64,000 bases of DNA from assembly GCF_001953955.1 (NCBI RefSeq), contig NZ_CP019301.1:133501-197500 (forward strand), given 5' to 3'. How positions within the stretch are numbered: the stretch's first letter is position 1; each line of letters starts with the position of its first letter. Shown one piece after another: positions 35,792 to 45,100 of the stretch. Source of the stretch: Prevotella intermedia ATCC 25611 = DSM 20706 (GTDB lineage Bacteria > Bacteroidota > Bacteroidia > Bacteroidales > Bacteroidaceae). Both the position numbers and the translations under genes were made by a program. The notes under the pieces are model-generated. The model was given only the letters and a program-made list of their open reading frames with translations, had not been told where the DNA came from and searched no databases.

Positions 35792-37747
35792 ATGAAATAC
35801 GGATTTATCAAAGTGGCTACGGCAATACCTGAAGTAAGGATTGCAGACACTAAGTTTAATCTTGAAGCTATTGAAAAGCAAATTGTGATGGCTGAGGGGC
35901 AGGGGGTTGAGATAATCGTCTTCCCAGAGTTCTGTATTACGGGCTATACGTGTCAGGACTTGTTCCGCCAACAATTGTTGCTCGACGACTCGGAGCACGC
36001 TATGATGATGTTGCTCGACTTCACACGCCAGCTCGACATCATTGCCATTGTCGGCATTCCTGTGTGCGTCGGTCCATTGTTGCTAAACTGTGCTGCCGTG
36101 GTTCAGCACGGAAAAATCATCGGAATCGTGCCCAAGACCTATCTGCCGAACTATGCAGAGTTCTACGAAAAGCGTTGGTTTGCATCGGCACGCGACCTTT
36201 GTCCAACACAAATACACTACGCTGGTCAGACCGTATTGGTTACGCCAGCACGTCAGATATTCCGTACAGCCGACGGAGTGAAGTTCGGAATCGAAATCTG
36301 CGAGGACATCTGGGCACCCATTCCGCCAAGCAATGCACTCACATTGGCAGGCGTAGAGATTATGTTCAACCTTTCGGCAAGTACCGAACAGATTGGTAAG
36401 CACCGCTATCTCGAGGCTTTGCTGGCACAGCAGAGTGCCCGTACCATCTCGGCGTATGTGTATAGCAGCTGCGGTTTCGGCGAAAGCTCGCAAGATGTAG
36501 TGTTCGGTGGCAATGCCTTCATATACGAAAACGGAACCCAGATAGCCGAGGCTGAACGCTTCTCGCTCGACCCACAACTCATCATAGGCGAGATTGACAT
36601 AGAGAAACTGCGCTCAGAGCGTCGCTCGAACACCACCTTTGCGAATGCACAGAAGGATATGTATGTAGACCCAATCGGCGGTGTGCTGCCCGAAAAGACC
36701 TACGTAAACTGTTTGCCAAAGGAGAATACGGAACGCGAATTCACCCTTACACGCAGGATAAATCCACAGCCTTTCATTCAAAGCGAGGATATGGAGGCTG
36801 CCTGCGAGGAGGTTTTCAACATTCAGGTAACGGGCTTGGCAAGGCGATTGCTACACACCAACTGCAAGACCATCGTAATCGGCGTGAGCGGCGGACTCGA
36901 TTCTACACTCGCATTGCTTGTCTGTGTGCGTGCTTTCGATAAGCTGAAGTTCGACCGCAAGGGCATTATCGGCGTTACGATGCCAGGCTTCGGTACGTCA
37001 GAACGTACACACAGAAATGCCATTGCACTTATGGAAGAGTTGGGTGTGGAGATAAAAGAGATAAGCATAGAGCCATCGGTGGTGCAGCATTTGAAGGATA
37101 TAGGGCACGATATAGACGTTCACGACTCTACCTACGAGAATGCACAGGCACGCGAACGCACACAAATCTTGATGGATTTGTCGAACAAATACGGTGGAAT
37201 GGTTATCGGAACGGGCGACCTAAGCGAACTTGCGCTCGGCTGGTGTACCTACAACGGCGACCACATGAGTATGTATGCCGTAAACGGAAGTGTGCCCAAG
37301 ACACTTGTGCGCCACCTCGTTACCTACGTTGCCGACCTTTCCGACAACGCCAAAGTGGCAGAAGCACTGCACGACATCGTGGCAACACCGATTTCGCCAG
37401 AGCTTACTCCTGCCGACGAAAAGGGCGAAATACAGCAGAAGACGGAAGACATCGTTGGCCCATACGAGTTGCACGACTTCTTCCTCTACTACTTCCTGCG
37501 CCACGGTTTCCACCCATCGAAGATTTATTACCTTGCAGGAAAGGCGTTCGAAGGCAAGTACACAGGCGAGGAAATAAAGAAATGGCTCTACACTTTCGTA
37601 AGTCGCTTCTTCAAACATCAGTTCAAACGCTCGTGTCTGCCCGATGGTCCGAAGGTAGGAACGGTGAGTCTGTCGCCCCGTGGCGATTGGCGCATGCCGT
37701 CAGATGCCAACAGCACCAACTGGTTGGCAGAGATTGAGCAACTCTAA
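35792..37747 (+). CDS. nadE: glutamine-dependent NAD+ synthase
   Basis: 651 residues. Final step of NAD synthesis: amidation of nicotinate adenine dinucleotide using ammonia from glutamine. The N-terminal nitrilase-like glutaminase has Glu46 (FPEFCITGY), Lys115 (PKTYLPNYAEFYEKRWF) and Cys170 (GIEICEDIW). The C-terminal synthetase has the P-loop GVSGGLDS (364-371) and GTGDLSELALGWCTY. It starts 15 nt after the Smr gene, so the two are probably co-transcribed. Confidence 0.95.
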   Translation: MKYGFIKVATAIPEVRIADTKFNLEAIEKQIVMAEGQGVEIIVFPEFCITGYTCQDLFRQQLLLDDSEHAMMMLLDFTRQLDIIAIVGIPVCVGPLLLNCAAVVQHGKIIGIVPKTYLPNYAEFYEKRWFASARDLCPTQIHYAGQTVLVTPARQIFRTADGVKFGIEICEDIWAPIPPSNALTLAGVEIMFNLSASTEQIGKHRYLEALLAQQSARTISAYVYSSCGFGESSQDVVFGGNAFIYENGTQIAEAERFSLDPQLIIGEIDIEKLRSERRSNTTFANAQKDMYVDPIGGVLPEKTYVNCLPKENTEREFTLTRRINPQPFIQSEDMEAACEEVFNIQVTGLARRLLHTNCKTIVIGVSGGLDSTLALLVCVRAFDKLKFDRKGIIGVTMPGFGTSERTHRNAIALMEELGVEIKEISIEPSVVQHLKDIGHDIDVHDSTYENAQARERTQILMDLSNKYGGMVIGTGDLSELALGWCTYNGDHMSMYAVNGSVPKTLVRHLVTYVADLSDNAKVAEALHDIVATPISPELTPADEKGEIQQKTEDIVGPYELHDFFLYYFLRHGFHPSKIYYLAGKAFEGKYTGEEIKKWLYTFVSRFFKHQFKRSCLPDGPKVGTVSLSPRGDWRMPSDANSTNWLAEIEQL

Positions 37748-37840
37748 AACAAACGTTTTCGCCAAGTCGGATTGTGCAATGGCAAACGTGTTTGAGCATT
37801 GCCACGACCAGAAAACGCACCTCTTGAGGAACGAAAAAGA

Positions 37841-38350
37841 ATGAAACGAATCCTTTTCACATTCCTATTACTCTTAATTGCCATATTGGGGAAAGCCCAG
37901 TATGGCAATTATGTCCAATTAACGGCAGTAGAATTGTTGCAATATCAGCTGCAAAAGACACGCAAGCAGCCCGCAACGCCACCCTTCCGCCGCTACGGTC
38001 TGCGCCGCATACGTGCCTCTAAGTACCTCGACGACAGCGACCCACGCCACATTTGGGGCTGGCATTTGCAGCCCAACGAGCAGTACGAAGCATCAGAACC
38101 CCTCTATAAACTCTTTCAAAAGGGCGACCTTTCCTCGCTCGGAATCATCGACACGCAAGGCGCAGGCATCGAAGTCGTGTTTTGGGACAAGACCTATTAT
38201 CGCCGCTTTTCGCAGCAACTGCGCAACATAGGTTTCATTCTGAGCAACAGTCCTGCAGCCACGAACGTGCTGCAATTCCGCAAACCCGACACCACCGTGC
38301 GGGTAGATGTTACCATTTGGGCTGATATATACATCTTTAAAATAGAGTAG
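37841..38350 (+). CDS. small secreted protein, unknown function
   Basis: 169 residues from ATG 37841, with a signal peptide (MKRILFTFLLLLIAILGKAQ). The mature part is basic and has no motif I recognise. An upstream frame extension (from 37799) lacks the signal peptide start and is not preferred. Confidence 0.7.
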   Translation: MKRILFTFLLLLIAILGKAQYGNYVQLTAVELLQYQLQKTRKQPATPPFRRYGLRRIRASKYLDDSDPRHIWGWHLQPNEQYEASEPLYKLFQKGDLSSLGIIDTQGAGIEVVFWDKTYYRRFSQQLRNIGFILSNSPAATNVLQFRKPDTTVRVDVTIWADIYIFKIE

Positions 38351-38419
38351 GGCGCACCACTTGGTTTGCTTTGGTAGCACCTTTTCCTCTCCTTTGCAAC
38401 CCTTTTTCCTTGCATTTAT

Positions 38420-38678
38420 ATAGAATTCCTAGGAGAACTAGAGTTTTCTAGAATCTCTAGCACAACCCCCGAAAACACCCTTAGCTTTGTAAATATAATT
38501 CGCAGGAAAAACGGTAATTTCGATTTGGCACTGCGAAAGCGGCTGTTTTGCAACGCAAAACCTACGCTTTTACCGTGCAAAACAGCCGCTTTTGGAATGC
38601 AAAACAATAGGTTTTGCAAAGCGTTGAAAGCAAGATAGTTATGCAATAGTTACGCCTGTGAAAAATATTTACACTTTT
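38420..38678 (+). repeat. dispersed palindromic element, copy F
   Basis: A CTAG cluster (CCTAGGAGAACTAG, TTCTAGAATCTCTAG; 38429-38460) precedes the core. Order: inverted alpha, beta, alpha, tail, ending GTGAAAAATATTTACAC. This copy matches copy D closely. The following 38679-38890 holds a short GC-rich inverted repeat (gagcgtgaaa/ttcacgctc, near 38728-38750) and no gene. Confidence 0.8.
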
Positions 38679-38900
38679 ATAATCTATTTTCCATATAACA
38701 GGCAGCATTAAAAGTCTATATGTTGGGAGCGTGAAATGTTCACGCTCCTATTTTTTTATCACTTACTTGGCAATGCCGTGAATGTGGGGTTGCAACATAA
38801 GCACATAATAGACACACCACAATATAGCAACTATTGGCAGGAAAAAGAAAAACATTGAGGGAATATTTGAGCGTATGGCATAAAAGCGTTACCTTTGCAT

Positions 38901-39164
38901 AAGATAAGCTGCACTCGAACATTCAAGAATAAATTCTTACGTTACTCGTTGGCATTATCTTTGCATAAGATAAGCTGCACTCGAACATTCAAGAATAAAT
39001 TCTTATGTTGCTCGCTGGCGTTATCTTTGCATAAGATAAGCTGCACTCGAACATTCAAGAATGAATTCTTATGTTGCTCGTTGGCATTACCTTTGCATAA
39101 GATAAGCTGCACTCGAACATTTAAGAATGAATTCTTATGTTTCTCGTTGGCATTATCTTTGCAT
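38901..39164 (+). repeat. four tandem 66-bp repeats with promoter -7 boxes
   Basis: Four near-identical units begin at 38901, 38967, 39033 and 39099 (AAGATAAGCTGCACTCGAAC, then attcaagaat.aattctta). Each unit ends in TATCTTTGC or TACCTTTGC, the Bacteroidetes -7 box. As 66 is a multiple of three, a frame stays open through all units (22-residue period HKISCTRTFKNKF...), but this is most likely not a protein. Confidence 0.9.
39154..39161 (+). promoter_or_regulatory. last -7 box of the tandem repeat promoter
   Basis: TATCTTTG closest to the secreted repeat-protein gene, leaving a 5' UTR of about 128 nt. Equivalent boxes end each upstream repeat unit. Confidence 0.6.
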
Positions 39165-39294
39165 ACGCTAAAAAAATCAATATTATGACCTTGTAATAAA
39201 TAAGGTAGAAATTTATTTTAACTTCTCAAACGCCCGCGCCTCCGACACGGCGTTGCTCTGAAAGAGTTTCAACAGGGAGGCACAAGTAAAAACA

Positions 39295-41328
39295 ATGATG
39301 ACAAACTTATTAAGAAACAGCTGCGCAACGTTCGTGGCGTTGTTCATTGCAATGTTTGCCCTGCCCACCACGACGCAGGCGCAAATCGAGTACAACCTTG
39401 CGGTTGGTGGCAAGGTGGTAACTTCAGATAACTGCAAAGACCTCTCCGAGATTGACGGCGTAAGCGGAACTGTAAACTACGAACCTAAAACCAAAACGCT
39501 AACACTGCAAGACGCAACGATAGAAGGCGACATTATGTACGCCATATCTTCAGACATCTACGGTCTGAAAATTAAAGTCTTGGGCACCAACAAGATAACT
39601 GCACAGGCTTATGGAATTATCTTCTCAAGACCAACAAGTATCATAGGCGACGGAACACTCGAGATAGTAGGTAGCGACGAAAGCGGTATCAACACCAGTG
39701 GCAACACGCTCACCGTCGAGGGCTGCACTCTGAATGTCAAGGGAGGAAAGTTTGGCATTAGAGGATATGACGGTAATCACGGCGAAGACATCACTGTCAA
39801 GAACGCCAAGATAACCGCAGAGGGCACAAGTGAAGGCTCTATCGGCAACATAGCATCGCTCGCTATGGAAGGCTGTGCCATCATCGAGCCTGCTGGAGCA
39901 GCGTTCGACGAATCTTTGCACGGCGTTGCACTGAACGGAGCGTTGGTGAAAGACAAGGTAATTATCGCACCAGCTTCGGCACCTGTTACCGAATACGAAC
40001 TCATTATTGCAGGTACAAAGGTGAACGATAAGAACTGTGGCAACCTTTCTGAGATTGAAGGGGTGAAGGGAACCGTGAAGTACGACCCTGAAACCAAGAC
40101 CCTAACACTCGAAGATGCTACGATAAATATCGAAAAAGAGGATGCAATTTACTCTGTAATCGACGGTTTGACACTCAAGGTTGTTGGTAACAACACGCTG
40201 AAAGGCACCAATACAGCCATCGGTTTCCAAAAGCCAATGACCATTACAGGCGGCGGTACGCTCAATGCAGAGAGCACTAAAGAAACTGCTATCTACGCTG
40301 TCGGTACTTCTCTTGTTATCGAAGATTGCACCATAAATGCGAAAGGATTAGCCTGTGGCATCTCTGGAAATGACGGAGAGAATAGCGAGCAGCTCACCAT
40401 CAAGAATGCCAAGGTAACTGCCGAAGGCAAAGAGGGAGGCTCTGTATGCGACTTTGTTACCCTCACGATGGAAGGTTGCGTTATCACCGAACCTGTGGGA
40501 GCAGCGTTCAACGAGTCGTTGCACGGCGTTGCACTGAACGGAGCGTTGGTAAAAGACAAGGTTGTCATTGGTCCTGCACCAGCACCTATAACCGAATACG
40601 AGCTTATGATTGCAGGCGTAAAGGTGAACGAGAAGAACTGTGGCAACCTTTCTGAGATTGAAGGCGTGGACGGAACAGTGAAGTACGACGATGAAACGAA
40701 GACCCTCACCCTCGAAAATGCTACGATAAATGTAGGAGAGAAGAATGCCATCTTCTCTGTAATCGACGGTCTGACAATCAAGGTTGTCGGCAACAACACG
40801 CTGAAAGGCAGCGAGGCAGCTATCGTCTTCTCAAAGCCAATGACCATTGCAGGTGGTGGTACGCTCAACGTGGAGAGCACCAAACAAACAGCTATCAACG
40901 CTATTGGTACTGCTCTCACCATTGAAGATTGCACCGTAAATGCGAAAGGATTGGACTGTGGTATCTCTGGAAACAGTGGAAAGGACGAAGAGAAGCTCAC
41001 TGTCAAGAAAGCTACGGTAAGTGCAGAGGGCACAAACTTGGGCTCAATCTGTAACTTGGCAATGCTCACCATGGAGGGTTGCGCCATTACCGAACCAGTG
41101 GTAGCTGAATTTGACGAATCGCTGAAAGGCGTTGCGCTCAAGGGAACATTGGTAAAGGGCAAGGTGGTGATAACCAACGGTGCAACAGCTATCGGCTCAT
41201 TGACAACCGACACAGCCACTGCAAAGCAGGGTATCTACACCCTTAGCGGTGTCCGTCTTTCTGTTGAACTGAACAAACTGCCAAAGGGCGTGTACATTGT
41301 AAACGGCAAGAAGGTAGTAAAGCAATAA
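39295..41328 (+). CDS. secreted protein with three 201-residue repeats and sorting tail
   Basis: 677 residues. Signal peptide to about residue 29 (LFIAMFALPTTTQAQ). Three tandem repeats start at residues 31, 232 and 433 (IEYNLAVGG; TEYELIIAG; TEYELMIAG), a period of exactly 201 residues. Each contains NCxxLSEIxGVxGTV, KTLTLxDATI, the xxIxGxGTLxxxS block and LTMEGCxITEP. The repeating Thr/Val/Gly pattern suggests a beta-helix or beta-sandwich. The end (GIYTLSGVRLS, LPKGVYIVNGKKVVKQ) is a type IX secretion-like sorting domain. Function unknown; surface exposure is likely. ATG 39298 is an equal start choice. Confidence 0.85.
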   Translation: MMTNLLRNSCATFVALFIAMFALPTTTQAQIEYNLAVGGKVVTSDNCKDLSEIDGVSGTVNYEPKTKTLTLQDATIEGDIMYAISSDIYGLKIKVLGTNKITAQAYGIIFSRPTSIIGDGTLEIVGSDESGINTSGNTLTVEGCTLNVKGGKFGIRGYDGNHGEDITVKNAKITAEGTSEGSIGNIASLAMEGCAIIEPAGAAFDESLHGVALNGALVKDKVIIAPASAPVTEYELIIAGTKVNDKNCGNLSEIEGVKGTVKYDPETKTLTLEDATINIEKEDAIYSVIDGLTLKVVGNNTLKGTNTAIGFQKPMTITGGGTLNAESTKETAIYAVGTSLVIEDCTINAKGLACGISGNDGENSEQLTIKNAKVTAEGKEGGSVCDFVTLTMEGCVITEPVGAAFNESLHGVALNGALVKDKVVIGPAPAPITEYELMIAGVKVNEKNCGNLSEIEGVDGTVKYDDETKTLTLENATINVGEKNAIFSVIDGLTIKVVGNNTLKGSEAAIVFSKPMTIAGGGTLNVESTKQTAINAIGTALTIEDCTVNAKGLDCGISGNSGKDEEKLTVKKATVSAEGTNLGSICNLAMLTMEGCAITEPVVAEFDESLKGVALKGTLVKGKVVITNGATAIGSLTTDTATAKQGIYTLSGVRLSVELNKLPKGVYIVNGKKVVKQ

Positions 41329-41340
41329 GAACAGTTTTGT

Positions 41341-41367
41341 AAGGGCGTACATTATTGCGCCCTTTTT
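41341..41367 (+). terminator. rho-independent terminator
   Basis: AAGGGCG pairs with CGCCCTT, followed by TTTCCCC. A second hairpin (AATCCCC..GGGGATT, 41398-41436, followed by TTTGTTGTTTTT) backs it up. Confidence 0.75.
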
Positions 41368-41465
41368 CCCCTCACGGGGAAGACGAAACTAACGGAAATC
41401 CCCTTACTCGGAATTGGTCGGGTGAGGGGATTTTGTTGTTTTTGCATCGTTACGCTTGTACGGTT

Positions 41466-41660
41466 GTTTTGTAAAGATAATTCTGACGAAAAACGGTAAT
41501 TTCGATTTGGCGTTGCGAAAGCGGCTGTTTTGCAACGCAAAACCTACGCTTTTACCGTGCAAAAGAGCCGCTTTTGGAATGCAAAACAATAGGTTTTGCA
41601 ACGTATTGATAATTAGGTTGTTATGCGATAGTTACGCTTGTGAAAAATATTTACAGTTTT
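41466..41660 (+). repeat. dispersed palindromic element, copy G
   Basis: Core order inverted alpha (GCGGCTGTTTTGC), beta, alpha' (GCAAAAGAGCCGC), tail, end GTGAAAAATATTTACAG. Here the alpha arms mismatch at one position (CTG against GAG). There is no CTAG cluster. The rest of 41661-41846 holds a small inverted tract (ccgataggtttctatcgg) and no gene. Confidence 0.8.
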
Positions 41661-41846
41661 ATAGTCTTATTTCTGCATATTGAGCAAGGAATAGAAGCGG
41701 AATAGAGGGAGTGGGCGAGGAGGTTTTCTGTTCGGAAGAGGATAGGTTCCGATAGGTTTCTATCGGTTTGTTGTGAATGTAAATGCCACAGCAAGATGAT
41801 AGGGCAGATAGGGTAGTTCAAGTTACTGTTGCTTCGTTATAAATGT

Positions 41847-41882
41847 AAACGCCACCTTGCTGAGGGCAGTAAGGTGGCGTTT
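41847..41882 (-). terminator. terminator hairpin of maeB
   Basis: AAACGCCACCTT pairs with AAGGTGGCGTTT across a 12-nt loop. The same hairpin with nearly the same loop recurs at 45026-45061. Confidence 0.75.
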
Positions 41883-41934
41883 GTATTATAATAAGGTAGC
41901 GTTTGTGTGGTAAGCACGCAGTTCTGGTGCTTGC

Positions 41935-44223
41935 TTATAGCTTGTTCTTTATCTTTTCTATATAGGCGTCGATTGCTGCAACTGCCGTGATGTTCACGAT
42001 GTCGCGTACAGAACATTCGAAGTCGGTGAAGTGGATAGGCTTGTTCAGTCCCATTTGGATAGGACCTATCACCTCTGTTTCGGGACTGAAGCCTTGCAGC
42101 AGCTTGTATGCACTGTTGGCAGAGGCAAGGTTCGGGAATATGAGCGTGTTCACGTCTTTGCCTTTCAAGCGTGTGAAGGGGTACTTCTCGTCGCGCAACT
42201 TCTTGTCCAACGCAAAGTTTATCTGCATTTCTCCGTCTATCAGCCAATCGGGGTGGGCTTCCTGTGTCATAGCCAACGCCTCGCGAACCTGCTGTGGTGA
42301 GCCGCCTTCGTCGCTGCCAAAGTTGGAGAACGACACCATTGCCATAACGGGATTGTCGTTGAAGAACTTCACGGAATGGTGGGCGAGCCGTGTTATATCG
42401 ACAAGCGTTTCGGTGTTTGGCATACGGTTTATCAGCGTGTCGGCAATGTAGTAGATGCCTCGTTTGGTATTCAATATGTGCATTGTGCCGAAGTGTTTGT
42501 ATTCGGGACGAATGCCGATAACGTCTTTCGCCATTTTAATGGTGTCGCTGTATTTGGTGTACAGTCCTGTTATCATGGCGTCGGCATCGCCGTTTTCAAC
42601 CATCGACATACCGAAATAGTTGCGTTCGTACATCTTGTCGTAAGCCTCGTCGAAGGTGTAGCCCTCGCGTGCACGCTTTTCCGCAAGGTGTTTGGCGTAT
42701 GTGGCTCTGCGTCCCTGCTCTTTGTCGGCACGCATATCAATGAGCTCTATGCCTGTCAGGTCGAGCTTCAGACGGTTGGCTACACGCTTTATACGGTCGG
42801 GGTGCCCCAGCAATATGGGTTGGCAGATGCCCTCTTGCTTGGCTTGCACGGCAGCCTTGAGCATATTTTGGTGCACTCCTTCGGCAAATACGACACGCTG
42901 TGGGTGCTGTGCTGCGGTGGCGTGCAGGTAGCGTGTGAATTTCGTTTCTTGTCCGAGCAGCTGCATCAGCTTGTCTTTGTATGCCTCGAAGTCCTCTATC
43001 TGTCTTCTTGCCACGCCGCTGTCGATAGCCGCTTTCGCCACTGCTGCGCTGACAACGGTTATCAGTCGTGGGTCTACGGGCTTCGGAATGAAGTATTTCT
43101 GTCCGAAGGTAAGGTCGTTCACGTGGTAAACCTCGTTTACAATGTCGGGCACGGGCTGCTTTGCCAGTTCGGCTATGGCGTGCACGGCTGCGAGTTTCAT
43201 TTCCTCGTTGATGGCTTTTGCGTGTACGTCGAGCGCACCGCGGAAGATGTAGGGGAAGCCTATGACGTTGTTGATTTGGTTCGGATAGTCCGAGCGACCA
43301 GTAGCCATAAGCACGTCGGGGCGTGCTACCATTGCGTCTTCGTACGATATTTCGGGTACTGGATTTGCCAATGCGAACACGATAGGGTTGTCGTTCATCG
43401 ACTGAATCATCTCTTTCGAGAGAATGTTGCCCTTTGATAGTCCCACGAAAACATCGGCACCCTTCATCGCTTCCTCCAATGTGTGCACGTCCTTGCGGTC
43501 GGTTGCGAAGAGTTTCTTTTGCTCCGTGAGGTTCGGACGGTCGGTTGTAATGACGCCGTGAGAGTCCAACATCAGTATGTTTTCCTTCTTCAAGCCCAAC
43601 GCCATATACAGTTTCGTGCACGAAATGGCAGCTGCGCCTGCGCCGTTCACCACCAGTTGCACCTTTGCGATGTCTTTTCCAGCCACTTCAAGCGCATTTT
43701 TAAGACCTGCCGAAGATATGATGGCTGTGCCGTGCTGGTCGTCGTGCATCACGGGAATGTCCAACGTGCGCTTTAGGCGTTCTTCTATTGCGAAACATTC
43801 GGGAGCCTTGATGTCCTCAAGGTTAATGCCACCAAATGTCGGAGCTATCTTTTCGACCGCTTCGCAGAACTTGTCGGGGTCGGTTTCGTCTATCTCTATA
43901 TCGAACACATCTATGCCACCGTAAATCTTGAACAGCAGTCCTTTGCCCTCCATCACAGGCTTACCGCTCATCGCACCGATGTTGCCAAGTCCGAGAACGG
44001 CTGTTCCGTTCGTTATAACGGCTACAAGGTTTCCCTTGTCGGTGTACTTGTAAGCATTGTCGGGGTTTTCTTGGATTTCCAAACAAGGATATGCAACGCC
44101 TGGAGAATAGGCAAGACTCAAGTCGGTTTGTGTGCTATATGATTTTGTTGGAATTACTTCTATCTTTCCTGGGCGGCCATTCTGGTGATATTCGAGAGCC
44201 GCCTCTTTTGTTATTTTTACCAT
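41935..44223 (-). CDS. maeB: NADP-dependent malic enzyme with phosphotransacetylase-like domain
   Basis: 762 residues, the length of MaeB-type enzymes. Oxidative decarboxylation of malate to pyruvate with NADP. The malic part (residues 1-410) has YSPGVAYPCLEI, NGTAVLGLGNIGAMSGKPVMEGK (split NGTAVLGLGN / IGAMSGKPVMEGK), HDDQHGTAI and VVNGAGAAAISC (nucleotide-binding). The C-terminal part from about 430 (QRVVFAEGVHQNMLKAA, MITGLYTKYSDTIK, GPIQMGLNKP) is PTA-like and usually regulatory. It is transcribed divergently from the tetR-like gene across a 136-nt region. Confidence 0.93.
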   Translation of the reverse strand: MVKITKEAALEYHQNGRPGKIEVIPTKSYSTQTDLSLAYSPGVAYPCLEIQENPDNAYKYTDKGNLVAVITNGTAVLGLGNIGAMSGKPVMEGKGLLFKIYGGIDVFDIEIDETDPDKFCEAVEKIAPTFGGINLEDIKAPECFAIEERLKRTLDIPVMHDDQHGTAIISSAGLKNALEVAGKDIAKVQLVVNGAGAAAISCTKLYMALGLKKENILMLDSHGVITTDRPNLTEQKKLFATDRKDVHTLEEAMKGADVFVGLSKGNILSKEMIQSMNDNPIVFALANPVPEISYEDAMVARPDVLMATGRSDYPNQINNVIGFPYIFRGALDVHAKAINEEMKLAAVHAIAELAKQPVPDIVNEVYHVNDLTFGQKYFIPKPVDPRLITVVSAAVAKAAIDSGVARRQIEDFEAYKDKLMQLLGQETKFTRYLHATAAQHPQRVVFAEGVHQNMLKAAVQAKQEGICQPILLGHPDRIKRVANRLKLDLTGIELIDMRADKEQGRRATYAKHLAEKRAREGYTFDEAYDKMYERNYFGMSMVENGDADAMITGLYTKYSDTIKMAKDVIGIRPEYKHFGTMHILNTKRGIYYIADTLINRMPNTETLVDITRLAHHSVKFFNDNPVMAMVSFSNFGSDEGGSPQQVREALAMTQEAHPDWLIDGEMQINFALDKKLRDEKYPFTRLKGKDVNTLIFPNLASANSAYKLLQGFSPETEVIGPIQMGLNKPIHFTDFECSVRDIVNITAVAAIDAYIEKIKNKL

Positions 44224-44275
44224 AATACGAGTTTAATACTGACTTTAATTCACTGCACAAAACTATGTAGAGATG

Positions 44276-44283
44276 CAAAGTTA
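44276..44283 (-). promoter_or_regulatory. -7 box of maeB
   Basis: TAACTTTG on the minus strand, 52 nt before the start codon. The promoter is nested in the shared divergent region with the tetR-like gene. Confidence 0.55.
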
Positions 44284-44304
44284 CTAAATAAAAACAACAA
44301 AAGG

Positions 44305-44336
44305 ATTGTGTTAATGATATTATTTTTGTAATTTTG
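44305..44336 (+). promoter_or_regulatory. promoter of the tetR-like gene
   Basis: ATTG (44305-44308), a 20-nt spacer, then TAATTTTG (44329-44336). The start codon is 23 nt later. Confidence 0.65.
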
Positions 44337-44359
44337 CGAATAAATAAAATACTTCACCT

Positions 44360-44977
44360 ATGGTTATAGAGAACGATTACAAGAAAGAAGTGAAGGCGAA
44401 AATACTTGAGTTAGCCACTACAATGTTTTTCCAATATGGCATTCGTAAGGTAAAGATGGACGATATTGCAGCACGTCTGAAAATATCAAAGCGAACGCTT
44501 TACGAAATATATCAGAACAAGGAAGACTTGCTTTATGAGGTTGTTGTGCTGAACGACAAGCGTGGTTTGGAGAAACTTGAGGAGTTCGACAAGCCCGGAG
44601 TCAATGTCATCAACATCATAATACACGTGTTTAAGCTGCAAACTGAAGAGTTCAGTAGGGTGAATCCTGTTTTCTTGGAGGACATTGGGAAGTATCCAAA
44701 GTTAATGGAGTACATTCAGAACAAGCGGAAACGCAAGCGTAAACAAGTGGTGGCGTTCATAGAGCGTGGCATCAGTGAGGGGTGTTTCCTGCCCGATATA
44801 AACATAGAGATAATGAACACGCTTGCCGATGCTTCGGCACACTACATTATGAGCAACAACCTCTACAACAAATACAACATCAAGGAGATATTCAGAACTG
44901 TTGTCTTGCTGTATATAAGAGGTATATGCACCGAGAAAGGCATAAGGTTGCTTGACGAAGAAATGAAAGGTTTTTAA
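44360..44977 (+). CDS. TetR-family transcriptional regulator
   Basis: 205 residues. The N-terminal TetR helix-turn-helix is clear: AKILELATTMFFQYGIRKVK, MDDIAARLKISKRTLYEIYQNKEDL. The rest is a helical ligand-binding domain with a basic run (KRKRKRK) at about residues 122-128. It faces maeB divergently and may control it or itself; no operator palindrome stands out in the shared region. Confidence 0.9.
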   Translation: MVIENDYKKEVKAKILELATTMFFQYGIRKVKMDDIAARLKISKRTLYEIYQNKEDLLYEVVVLNDKRGLEKLEEFDKPGVNVINIIIHVFKLQTEEFSRVNPVFLEDIGKYPKLMEYIQNKRKRKRKQVVAFIERGISEGCFLPDINIEIMNTLADASAHYIMSNNLYNKYNIKEIFRTVVLLYIRGICTEKGIRLLDEEMKGF

Positions 44978-45025
44978 GACTGTTTGCTCGGTCGGGCACC
45001 TTATATATAATAGGAACGGAAACGT

Positions 45026-45061
45026 AAACGCCACCTTGCTGAGAGCAACAAGGTGGCGTTT
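45026..45061. terminator. bidirectional terminator between tetR-like and rel genes
   Basis: AAACGCCACCTTG pairs with CAAGGTGGCGTTT across a 10-nt loop, between two converging genes. It is almost identical to the hairpin at 41847-41882. Confidence 0.75.
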
Positions 45062-45100
45062 ATAAGTTTATAAAATAGGAGTGGCAGGATTATAACGACG

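Noticed and set aside
38895-39188. A 97-codon open frame through the four 66-bp repeats
   Set aside because: The frame is open only because 66 is divisible by three. It has no promoter or start of its own and contains the promoter boxes of the next gene.
40293-41219. 308-codon open frame on the minus strand within the repeat-protein gene
   Set aside because: It is the antisense of the repeated, strongly coding + strand gene, with a low-complexity Ser/Thr/Val composition.
42376-43437. 353-codon + strand open frame opposite maeB
   Set aside because: It is a shadow of the clear malic enzyme gene, with His/Cys/Val-rich unnatural composition.
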